This document shows positions 53,287 through 61,409 of a stretch of 64,000 nucleotides of DNA, one piece after another. A program made the translations under genes and the position numbers. The notes beneath the pieces are model-generated. The model did not search any database and was not told the origin of the DNA. It was given only the letters and a program-made list of their open reading frames with translations. Position 1 is the first letter of the stretch. Every line of letters begins with the position of its first letter. The DNA comes from Bacteroidota bacterium (GTDB lineage Bacteria; Bacteroidota; Ignavibacteria; Ignavibacteriales; Ignavibacteriaceae), in contig JADFPP010000005.1 in NCBI GenBank assembly GCA_022562275.1, positions 1 through 64,000 on the forward strand, written 5' to 3'.

Positions 53287-54036
53287 ATGAGCAACAAAAT
53301 AAGAACAATAATAATTGATGATGAACAATTAGCCCAGTCGATTACCAGGGGTTATCTTTCAAAGCATCCCGAAATAGAAATAATTGCAGAATGTTCAAAC
53401 GGCTTTGATGCAATAAAAAAGATAAATGAAGAGAAACCGGATTTAATATTTCTTGATATTCAGATGCCTAAAATAAACGGCTTTGAAATGCTTGAACTTC
53501 TCGAGGATCCGCCCGTGATAATCTTCACCACAGCTTACGATCAATACGCAATTAAAGCATTTGAAGTTTGTGCTGTTGATTATCTTCTTAAACCATATTC
53601 CGAAGAAAGATTTAATGATGCACTTAAAAAAACGTATCCCTTTATACACGATAAGCTCGAACAGAACTCAGCAATAAGAAATATAATTGAGCACAATGAT
53701 GAAAAGATTGAATTCCTGGAGAGAGTTGTAATAAAAGACGGCTCTAAAATCACAATTCTTCCGGTTGATTCAATTAAATGGATTGAAGCGCAGGATGATT
53801 ATGTAATGATAAACTCAGAGCAGGGCAGGTTTCTTAAAAAGAAAACAATGAAATACTTTGAAAATCATTTAAATGAAAATATGTTTATTCGCATTCACCG
53901 CTCGTACATAATTAATGCAGATTATATCCAGCACCTTGAACAAAAAGGAAAAGAATCTTACCAACTAATACTTAAAAACGGAAAGGAACTTCCTGTAAGT
54001 AAAACAGGACTATCTAAATTAAAAAGTACCCTGTAA
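53287..54036 (+). CDS. LytTR-type response regulator
   Basis: A 249-residue regulator. The receiver domain has IIDDEQ, the phospho-acceptor Asp in DLIFLDIQMPKINGFEML, Thr in IIFTTAYDQYA and Lys in VDYLLKPYSEE. The LytTR DNA-binding domain (about 145-249) has ILPVDSIKWIEAQDDYVMI, FIRIHRSYIINADYI and LPVSKTGLSKLKSTL. It is the likely partner of the kinase at 51675 and probably binds the direct repeats at 50853-50881. Confidence 0.93.
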   Translation: MSNKIRTIIIDDEQLAQSITRGYLSKHPEIEIIAECSNGFDAIKKINEEKPDLIFLDIQMPKINGFEMLELLEDPPVIIFTTAYDQYAIKAFEVCAVDYLLKPYSEERFNDALKKTYPFIHDKLEQNSAIRNIIEHNDEKIEFLERVVIKDGSKITILPVDSIKWIEAQDDYVMINSEQGRFLKKKTMKYFENHLNENMFIRIHRSYIINADYIQHLEQKGKESYQLILKNGKELPVSKTGLSKLKSTL

Positions 54037-54140
54037 TTAGCCACCGAAAATATCTTTTTTATTTTACTCTATTTTCACCTCCAAATTGAAAGTCTGTTCC
54101 CGTATAGATATATTTGCTATCAAATATAACTGAGGATAAA

Positions 54141-55748
54141 ATGATTCTTGATAAAGACCTGCTTTCAATCCAGGAAGCTCGTGAGTTAGCACTTAAAGCA
54201 TTCAATGCTCAACTTGAATTCAAACATTACACACAAGAACAGGTTGATAAAATTGTAAAAGCAATGGCAGACGCCGGCTATAAGGCATCGGAGAAACTTG
54301 CAAAGATGGCATGTGAAGAAAGTGGTTTTGGTAACTGGCAGGATAAAGTGATTAAAAATCAATTCAGCACAAGGAATGTTTATGAATCAATAAAGAATTT
54401 AAAGACTGTGGGAATAGTTGGCGAAGAAGCAAATGGTAAGGTATTAAAGATTGCTGTGCCAATGGGAGTTGTTTGTGCCCTTGTTCCATCCACAAATCCT
54501 ACTTCAACTGCAATGTTTAAAGCACTTATCTCTCTAAAAGGAAGAAACGCCATTGTAGTAAGTCCACATCCCCGTACATCTAAATGTATTGCTGAATCAT
54601 TAAAAGTTCTTTCCGATGCAGCAGAAAATGCCGGGGCTCCCGCAGGTTTGATTCAATGCTTATCTCAACCAACAATAGAAGGAACAGAAGCATTGATGAA
54701 GGATAAAAACATTGCGGTGATTTTAGCAACCGGAAGTAACCCTATGGTAAAAGCTGCTTACAGCGCAGGCAAGCCCGCATATGGAGTTGGTTCGGGAAAC
54801 GTTCCGGCTTTTATTGAAAGAACAGCAAATTATCAAAAGGCAGTTGCAGATATTCTTTACGGTACAACTTTCGATAACGGAACACTTTGCTCATCCGAGC
54901 AATCAATAATAGTTGACGATCCGATTGAAGAAAAAGTTCGGGAAGAAGTAAAATCTCAGGGGGGATATTTTATTAATGCAGAGGATAAAGAAAAACTGGG
55001 AAAAGCAATTCAAACAAATTTCAGAATAAATCCTGAGATAGTTGGAAAGCCTGCAAAATTTATAGCGAAGTATGCCGGATTTTCAGTTCCTGAAAATACA
55101 AGAGTTCTAATTGCAGAATGCTACCAAGTAGGTAAAAACGAGCCCCTCTCAATGGAAAAGCTCTCTCCGATTCTTGCATATTACAAAGTTAACGGCTGGC
55201 TTGAGGGTTGCCATAGATGTATTGACCTGTTAAGATTCGGTGGTATAGGTCATACAATGGTTATTCATTCTAACGATCAGCCAATAATAATGAAGTTTGC
55301 ATTGGAAAAACCTGCCTTTAGAATTTTGGTCAATACAGTTGGTTCGATGGGTGCTGTTGGATATACAACATCTCTGGATCCTTCAATGACTTTGGGTCCG
55401 GGTACCTGGGGTGGATCAATAATCTCTGATAATGTGACGGCTAAACATTTAATTAATATAAAGAGTTTGGCATTTGAAACGAATCCCGTAAACGAAGGGA
55501 AGAGTGTATCACAATTTGATGTTCAAAGAACCCGTGGTACAAGCGATACGTTTATGTATGAGATTGAAGAAAGACTGAAAGCTCGAGCAGGTAATCCTCC
55601 TCTAAAGGATTCATATCAATACAATATTGAAAAAGAACCGGGGATTAAAAACGATCACCCAAAACCTAAAAGCAAAGTTCAATTTGGTAAAGGAATATCC
55701 GAAGAAGAGATTTTGAAAATAATAGATGAGTTTGAGGGAAGAGGTTAA
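54141..55748 (+). CDS. Aldehyde dehydrogenase family, acylating type
   Basis: A 535-residue enzyme with the catalytic Cys in GTTFDNGTLCSSEQS and the NAD-binding region VPMGVVCALVPSTNPTS. These segments resemble the CoA-acylating acetaldehyde dehydrogenases of AdhE/EutE type and sulfoacetaldehyde dehydrogenase (SauS). It would interconvert an aldehyde and an acyl-CoA with NAD. No partner alcohol dehydrogenase or microcompartment gene is seen in the window, so the substrate is open. I use the ATG at 54141, which has GAGG upstream. Confidence 0.85.
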   Translation: MILDKDLLSIQEARELALKAFNAQLEFKHYTQEQVDKIVKAMADAGYKASEKLAKMACEESGFGNWQDKVIKNQFSTRNVYESIKNLKTVGIVGEEANGKVLKIAVPMGVVCALVPSTNPTSTAMFKALISLKGRNAIVVSPHPRTSKCIAESLKVLSDAAENAGAPAGLIQCLSQPTIEGTEALMKDKNIAVILATGSNPMVKAAYSAGKPAYGVGSGNVPAFIERTANYQKAVADILYGTTFDNGTLCSSEQSIIVDDPIEEKVREEVKSQGGYFINAEDKEKLGKAIQTNFRINPEIVGKPAKFIAKYAGFSVPENTRVLIAECYQVGKNEPLSMEKLSPILAYYKVNGWLEGCHRCIDLLRFGGIGHTMVIHSNDQPIIMKFALEKPAFRILVNTVGSMGAVGYTTSLDPSMTLGPGTWGGSIISDNVTAKHLINIKSLAFETNPVNEGKSVSQFDVQRTRGTSDTFMYEIEERLKARAGNPPLKDSYQYNIEKEPGIKNDHPKPKSKVQFGKGISEEEILKIIDEFEGRG

Positions 55749-55829
55749 AAAATTGGCGGATAAAGGCTGTCTTTTATGAATTAAAATGTAATCTTTAATA
55801 TTTATACTGCTAATAATTTTATAGGCTTA

Positions 55830-57305
55830 TCATCCGGAAAGGTTAAACCATTCCTTTATAATTTCAGATTGGTTTCCATCATCTGCAATATGGAAAAATT
55901 CATTTTTATGTAAGTCGTAATCATAATCGCTTTGCCAGTTCTCAATGTTTTCAACTATCTCCTTAATAGCATTAATGATAAAGTAAATTTCATCATTAGT
56001 CATTGTTGGATGTATGGACATTCTTACCCAGCCGGGCTTTTCAGAAAGATCACCGTGATTTATTTTATCTGTTATTCTTTTTGAATGTGAAGGATCAACA
56101 TGTAAAAGATAATGCCCATAAGTACCGGCACAAGAACAACCGCCTCTCATTTGTATGCCGTATCTATCATTCAATATTTTTACCATCAGGTTATAATGTA
56201 TATCATCCACATAGAAGGAAATTGCACCGAGCCGATCTTTTATATTATCCGCAAGAATATGCAAACCCGGAATTTTTTTCATCTCTTTAAATATAATATT
56301 GTTGATCTCTACTTCTCTCCTGTATAAATTTTTGATCCCCATTTCATTTTTTAGCTGTATTACAAGCGCTGCTCTTATTGCCTGTAGAAATGCCGGTGTT
56401 CCGCCATCTTCTCTAAGTTCAATATTAGATACAAACTTATGCTGCCCCCACGGATTTGTCCAATCAACAGTGCCGCCTCCCGGTGAATCAGGAACTTTAT
56501 TTTGATATAGTTTCGAATCAAAAATTAGCACACCGCTTGAACCCGGACCGCCTAAAAATTTATGTGGTGAAAAGAAGATAGCATCCAATTTTTCTTCGGG
56601 ATCTTCGGGATGCATATTAATTTCATCGTATGGTGCAGAACAGGCATAATCTATAAATGCGTACCCGCCGTACTTATGCATTATTTTTGCCAATTGATGA
56701 AATGGTGTTTTAATTCCGGTTACGTTTGAGCAAGCAGTAAAAGCACCAATTTTTAACTGCCTGTTTTTATGTTTTTCTAATTTCTCAACAAGATCATTCG
56801 GATCAACCAGTCCTTCATCATCAGGTGAAAGTACAATGACATCAGCAATTGTTTCCAGCCAGGTTGTTTGATTTGAATGATGTTCCATATGGGTCACAAA
56901 TACAACCGGACGCAATTCTTCTGGAAGCTTTAAATATTCAATCAATTGTTCAGGGATCTTTAATCCTAAAAGCCTTTGAAGCTTAACAACCATCCTGGTC
57001 ATTCCTGAACCGGCTGTAATTATAACATCCTCTTCCCTTGCATTGCAATGTTCCTTAATAATTCGATGAGCCTCATGATAGGAATAAGTCATTGAAGAAC
57101 CGGTTGCACTTGATTCGGAGTGAGTGTTACCTACGAGGGGACCAAAAACTTCTGAAATTTTTTTCTCGATCGGTGCATACAATCTTCCGCTGGCAATCCA
57201 GTCTGCATAAACAATCTTTTTCTCGCCGTAAGGTGATTTGAATGTCTGTTTATATCCAATTGTATTTTCTCTAAACGGTTTGAAATATTCTTCTAAATTG
57301 CTCAT
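55830..57305 (-). CDS. Class V aminotransferase-fold PLP enzyme (cysteine desulfurase-like)
   Basis: A 491-residue PLP enzyme. The Schiff-base Lys is in FFSPHKFLGGPGSSGVLIF and the cofactor Asp/His region is in YGGYAFIDYACSAPY. The motif RGGCSCAGTYGHYLL near residue 395 gives the Cys-containing loop seen in cysteine-desulfurase-like proteins. It is longer than SufS (about 405 residues), so it is a different branch and desulfurase activity is not assured. The ATG at 57305 is preferred to a TTG two codons earlier. Confidence 0.82.
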   Translation of the reverse strand: MSNLEEYFKPFRENTIGYKQTFKSPYGEKKIVYADWIASGRLYAPIEKKISEVFGPLVGNTHSESSATGSSMTYSYHEAHRIIKEHCNAREEDVIITAGSGMTRMVVKLQRLLGLKIPEQLIEYLKLPEELRPVVFVTHMEHHSNQTTWLETIADVIVLSPDDEGLVDPNDLVEKLEKHKNRQLKIGAFTACSNVTGIKTPFHQLAKIMHKYGGYAFIDYACSAPYDEINMHPEDPEEKLDAIFFSPHKFLGGPGSSGVLIFDSKLYQNKVPDSPGGGTVDWTNPWGQHKFVSNIELREDGGTPAFLQAIRAALVIQLKNEMGIKNLYRREVEINNIIFKEMKKIPGLHILADNIKDRLGAISFYVDDIHYNLMVKILNDRYGIQMRGGCSCAGTYGHYLLHVDPSHSKRITDKINHGDLSEKPGWVRMSIHPTMTNDEIYFIINAIKEIVENIENWQSDYDYDLHKNEFFHIADDGNQSEIIKEWFNLSG

Positions 57306-57521
57306 CTTCAAATTTTGGTAAAATTACTATAATTGCTTTGTGAATATAATAAAATAGAAGCATCTCTGCATTAGATAAAGGAGGGAAGATTTTTTGGTAT
57401 CTTGAAACCGGAACTTTTTCTAATGCTGTATGGCATTGCTCAAAATACCAGCCTGCGCAACGATGAATGATATTATTTCATCAAAAATTGTCCTTCCTAG
57501 TCCTGCCACTGGCAATAAAGT

Positions 57522-57943
57522 TTAACGAAGAAGTATCATCTTCTTAACGGAGTAAAATCGATTTACCTTTAATTCATAAAAATAAACTCCGCTTGTAAAG
57601 CCACTAGCATTCCATTCAACCTCATAAACACCGGCAGACTTTTTTTCATTAACAAGTGTTGCAATTTCACTACCTAAAGCATCATAAATTTTAAGTTGTA
57701 CGGACGCGCGATCGCGTGCCCCTACAGAAGGTATTGTGAATTTAATTGTTGTTGAGGGATTAAACGAATGTGGATAGTTTTATAAAAGCTGATATGTATC
57801 AGGTATTCCCAATGATAATTCTTCAACATTTGTGAGGGAGCTATTGTAAAATTATTATCGGAGATATCATAATTGTCGAAGGATATTGCATCAATTAACT
57901 TAATCTTTAAATCTAATCCGGGATAAGAAAAATCTCAAACCAA
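57522..57943 (-). pseudogene. Decayed C-terminus of a T9SS-secreted protein
   Basis: The reverse strand reads DLKIKLIDAISFDNYDISDN, then a frameshift near 57840, then GIPDTYQLL, a TAA stop, NYPHSFNPSTTIKFTI, KIYDALGSEIATL, TSGVYFYEL and KKMILLR. The last part is a type A T9SS sorting domain. Inside it a GC-rich 28-base palindrome (57698-57725) is inserted in frame. No start or upstream body exists, so this is a gene remnant. Confidence 0.8.
57698..57725. repeat. Short GC-rich palindrome inside the T9SS pseudogene
   Basis: The sequence is GC-rich in an AT-rich genome and nearly palindromic about CGCGATCGCG, with GTA...TAC ends. Arms match at 12 of 15 positions. It splits the sorting domain between IKFTIPS and VQLKIYD, adding about eight codons. 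It looks like a tiny repeat insertion. Confidence 0.65.
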
Positions 57944-58004
57944 TGGTGTGCTTACAATAATCATTTTCTTATATTTTACAATAATTTCTGGCAGTTTATT
58001 TATT

Positions 58005-58928
58005 ATGAAATACCTTATCGGATTCGATTGCGGAGCAACTAAAACAGAATGTGCACTTGCAGATATTGATGGAAATATTATTTGCTCAGCAAGCGGTAAA
58101 CCATCAAATTATCTTGTTATTGGAGCTGATAACGCAGCAAGAAATATTTTATCCCTTTTAGATAAATTCAAGAACGAGCTTGACTTTACCCGGGCAGAAA
58201 TTGAGAAAGTTGTTATTGGTGCAGCGGGAGCAGGAAGAAAGGACGATGCAGAAAGGTTACTAAAAGCTGTTACTGATTCAGCTTCTGTAAAGGGAATCAT
58301 TTTTAAATCAATAACTGTCATTGGTGATTCACAGATAGCTCTGGAAGGTGCTTTCTCGGAAAAGCCCGGTTGTATATTAATTGCAGGAACAGGTTCAATA
58401 ATTTATGGAAAAGATAAAGAGGGAAATTTTTTTCGAGCCGGAGGGTTTGGCAGATTAATTGGCGATGAAGGCAGCGGTTATTCAATTGGAAGAAAGGCAT
58501 TGCAGGCGGCGGCAGGATTTTTTGATGGCAAAGTAGAGAAAACACTAATAGTTAAATTAATTTCGGATAAGTATTTTATAAATACATCGGATGATCTTAT
58601 ATCAAAAGTTTATAAACAAGATCTTGATATTGCTTCTGTTGCTCAAATTGTTCTTACTGCCGCTGAAGAAGGAGATAAAATTGCATTAAATATTTTAGAT
58701 GAAGAGTCAGATCAGCTCATCGAACTTATAAAAGCAATGATGAAAAAAATGAATACAGAGGAACTGAATGTTTCACCCGCAGGCAGTCTTATCTCAAACA
58801 AAAATGATTATTCCGATATGCTTCTGAAAAAAATCAATACTTACCTGCCGTCAGTTAAAGTAATAAAGCCGGAACATTCGCCGGTTGAGGGAGCAATAAT
58901 AATTGCAAAGGAAATGCTGAATGATTAA
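58005..58928 (+). CDS. BadF/BadG/BcrA/BcrD-type amino-sugar kinase (N-acetylglucosamine kinase-like)
   Basis: A 307-residue ASKHA-fold kinase with GFDCGATKTECALAD at the N-terminus, IGAAGAGRKDDAERL, VIGDSQIALEGAF and the adenosine motif ILIAGTGSIIYG, RLIGDEGSGYSIG. These are typical of GlcNAc/MurNAc kinases. The ATG at 58005 gives a normal N-terminus; a longer reading adds a hydrophobic leader not seen in the family. Its stop overlaps the start of the AmpG-like gene by eight bases. In this setting it likely phosphorylates sugars freed from recycled peptidoglycan. Confidence 0.88.
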   Translation: MKYLIGFDCGATKTECALADIDGNIICSASGKPSNYLVIGADNAARNILSLLDKFKNELDFTRAEIEKVVIGAAGAGRKDDAERLLKAVTDSASVKGIIFKSITVIGDSQIALEGAFSEKPGCILIAGTGSIIYGKDKEGNFFRAGGFGRLIGDEGSGYSIGRKALQAAAGFFDGKVEKTLIVKLISDKYFINTSDDLISKVYKQDLDIASVAQIVLTAAEEGDKIALNILDEESDQLIELIKAMMKKMNTEELNVSPAGSLISNKNDYSDMLLKKINTYLPSVKVIKPEHSPVEGAIIIAKEMLND

Positions 58929-60210
58929 AAAAGCATTTCGCAACCCCTGGTATTGGGTTCCTTCACTCTATCTTGCCGAGGGGCTGCCTTATGTTGTTGT
59001 CATGACTGTCTCGGTAATAATGTACAAGCGTTTAAATCTTTCCAATACAGAAATTGCACTTTACACAAGTTGGCTTTATCTGCCCTGGGTTATCAAGCCA
59101 TTATGGAGCCCTGTTGTTGATCTTCTTAAAACCAAACGATTCTGGATTTTACTGATGCAATTTTTTATCGGTGCAGGATTAGCCGGAGTTGCTCTTACAA
59201 TTCCCGCAGATAATTTTATTAAATACACTCTGGCATTTTTTTGGTTATTGGCTTTCAGTTCAGCCACAAACGATATTGCAGCAGATGGTTTTTATATGCT
59301 CGCCTTAGACGATCATCAGCAGGCATGGTTTATTGGTGTGCGAAATACTTTTTACCGTATTGCTTTTATTTCGGGACAGGGTTTGCTTGTAATAGTAGCC
59401 GGACAATTAGAGGAAAGCACAGGGGATATTCCTTATTCGTGGATGATCACTTTCATTATTCTTGCCGGGCTATTTCTTCTTTTCTTAACCTATCACATTT
59501 TTATTCTTCCCCATCCTCCGAAAGATGTTGTAAGAAATAAAGAAAAGTATACGAATTTCATTTCAGGTTACTTCAAAACTTTTGCTGCTTTTTTTAAGAA
59601 GGAAAAGATTTTCATCATAATTATCTTTATTCTTTTATACAGGTTTGGCGAAGCACAACTTGTAAAGCTTGCGACACCATTCCTGCTTGACCCTAAAGAA
59701 GTGGGTGGTCTGGCTCTTTCTACAACTCAAGTTGGTTTTGTATATGGAACAGTTGGTATAATTGCCCTTACCATAGGCGGATTGCTCGGTGGATTTGCGG
59801 CTGCAAAACAAGGGTTAAAATTTTGGATCTGGTGGATGTTAATTGCAATTAACATACCCGATGTTGTTTATATATTTCTTGCTTATACTCAAACATCAAA
59901 TTTTATTTTAATAAATATCTGTGTTGCGATTGAACAATTTGGTTACGGATTTGGCTTTACTGCTTTCCTGATTTACTTAATTTATATTTCTGAAGGAAAG
60001 TTTAAAACATCACATTATGCTATAGCAACCGGATTTATGGCTCTTGGCATGATGTTGCCGGGAATGTTCAGCGGATGGGTTCAGGAAACTATAGGCTATA
60101 AACACTTTTTTATTTGGGTATTGATATCAACTATTCCGGTTTTCCTGATCACAAAGTTTATTCCCCTGGATCCTGAATTCGGAAAGATAAAAGCATCAGT
60201 TAATGAATAA
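58921..60210 (+). CDS. ampG: AmpG-like muropeptide permease (MFS)
   Basis: A 429-residue MFS protein with about 12 helices. The AmpG-type N-terminus is visible (NPWYWVPSLYLAEGLPYVVV, LYTSWLYLPWVIKPLWSPVVD), as is TNDIAADGFYMLAL. AmpG takes anhydro-muropeptides into the cytoplasm in proteobacteria. It overlaps the genes on both sides by eight bases, with GlcNAc-kinase, beta-lactamase-fold and NagZ-like genes around it, which supports a muropeptide substrate. Confidence 0.85.
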   Translation: MIKKAFRNPWYWVPSLYLAEGLPYVVVMTVSVIMYKRLNLSNTEIALYTSWLYLPWVIKPLWSPVVDLLKTKRFWILLMQFFIGAGLAGVALTIPADNFIKYTLAFFWLLAFSSATNDIAADGFYMLALDDHQQAWFIGVRNTFYRIAFISGQGLLVIVAGQLEESTGDIPYSWMITFIILAGLFLLFLTYHIFILPHPPKDVVRNKEKYTNFISGYFKTFAAFFKKEKIFIIIIFILLYRFGEAQLVKLATPFLLDPKEVGGLALSTTQVGFVYGTVGIIALTIGGLLGGFAAAKQGLKFWIWWMLIAINIPDVVYIFLAYTQTSNFILINICVAIEQFGYGFGFTAFLIYLIYISEGKFKTSHYAIATGFMALGMMLPGMFSGWVQETIGYKHFFIWVLISTIPVFLITKFIPLDPEFGKIKASVNE

Positions 60211-61360
60211 TTTAATATTAAAATATCTGTTACTTACTTTCCTGCTTGCATTACTGTTCGGATTTAATGTCTCCTGCCAGGACAACAACCATCAAAATAA
60301 CAGGTATGATTTCACAAAAATTGATAAAGTTATTCAATCAGCAATTACTGATAATGCATTTCCCGGTGCGGTGGTTTTAGTTTCGAAGGAGGGAAAGATA
60401 ATTTATGAAAAAGCATTTGGTCATTTAACCTACGATGATACTTCTGCTGTAGTTACAACCAATACAATTTATGATATTGCATCATTGACCAAAGTAATTG
60501 TGACTACCACAGCAGCAATGATCTGTTATGATAGAAATTTGTTTGATATTGATGATACTGTTTCGAACTACATTCCGGATTTTGCACTTAATGGCAAAGA
60601 AAATGTGACTATAAAAAACCTGCTTCTTCATAACAGCGGGTTGCCTTCCTTTAAACCATTTTACAAAAAATATTCTTCTCCCGATGATGTAATTAGCGAT
60701 ATATATTCCACACCGTTGCAATATAAGCCAGGCACAAAAACAATCTATTCTGATCTGGGAATAATTACATTAGCTAAAGTGATTGAAAGAGTAACAGGGA
60801 AAAGTTTGGATGATTTTAGTCAAGAAGAAATTTTCAAACCGCTTGATATGAATTCAACTTATTTCAATCCGCCCAATTCACTTAAATACAAAATTGCTCC
60901 TACAGAATATGATGATTATTGGCGAAATAAATTAGTGTGGGGGGAAGTTCACGATGAAACTGCATCCATGTTAAATGGAGTTGCCGGTCACGCAGGATTA
61001 TTCTCAACAGCACCGGATATTAGTCATCTATTATTAATGCTTTTGGATGAGGGAAATTATAGCAGCAAACGAATAATTAATACGGAGACAATACAACTTT
61101 TTACAAAAAGGTATTCACAACAGAGCACCCGTGCTTTAGGCTGGGACACAAAATCAAACACCGGCTCGTCTGCAGGTGATTTGTTTGATTCAACTTCTTT
61201 TGGACATTTAGGATTCACCGGAACATCGGTGTGGATTGATCCAACAAGGGATTTATTTGTTGTATTTCTGACTAATCGCGTATATCCTACCAGGGAAAAT
61301 AAAAAGCTATACAAAGTACGTCCGGCTTTACACAATACGATAATAAAGGCGATTGAGTAA
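60203..61360 (+). CDS. Class C beta-lactamase-fold serine hydrolase, lipoprotein
   Basis: A 385-residue lipoprotein (lipobox Cys25, FNVSC). The catalytic SxxK is Ser94-Leu-Thr-Lys97 in DIASLTKVIVT. The second motif is YSD (in TIYSDLGI), with a GHxG-like third motif (SFGHLGFTGTSVW). It is of the AmpC/EstB/penicillin-binding-like family and may trim muropeptides or esters. It overlaps ampG by eight bases and precedes the NagZ-like fusion gene, whose own C-terminal domain is homologous. Confidence 0.9.
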   Translation: MNNLILKYLLLTFLLALLFGFNVSCQDNNHQNNRYDFTKIDKVIQSAITDNAFPGAVVLVSKEGKIIYEKAFGHLTYDDTSAVVTTNTIYDIASLTKVIVTTTAAMICYDRNLFDIDDTVSNYIPDFALNGKENVTIKNLLLHNSGLPSFKPFYKKYSSPDDVISDIYSTPLQYKPGTKTIYSDLGIITLAKVIERVTGKSLDDFSQEEIFKPLDMNSTYFNPPNSLKYKIAPTEYDDYWRNKLVWGEVHDETASMLNGVAGHAGLFSTAPDISHLLLMLLDEGNYSSKRIINTETIQLFTKRYSQQSTRALGWDTKSNTGSSAGDLFDSTSFGHLGFTGTSVWIDPTRDLFVVFLTNRVYPTRENKKLYKVRPALHNTIIKAIE

Positions 61361-61409
61361 TTAGCTTTTCTTATATTACACTCATTCCAATATTATTTTT
61401 ATAAGATCA

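Noticed and set aside
57312-57521. Possible small gene or RNA upstream of the aminotransferase
   Set aside because: No open frame, stem-loop or promoter that I could support.
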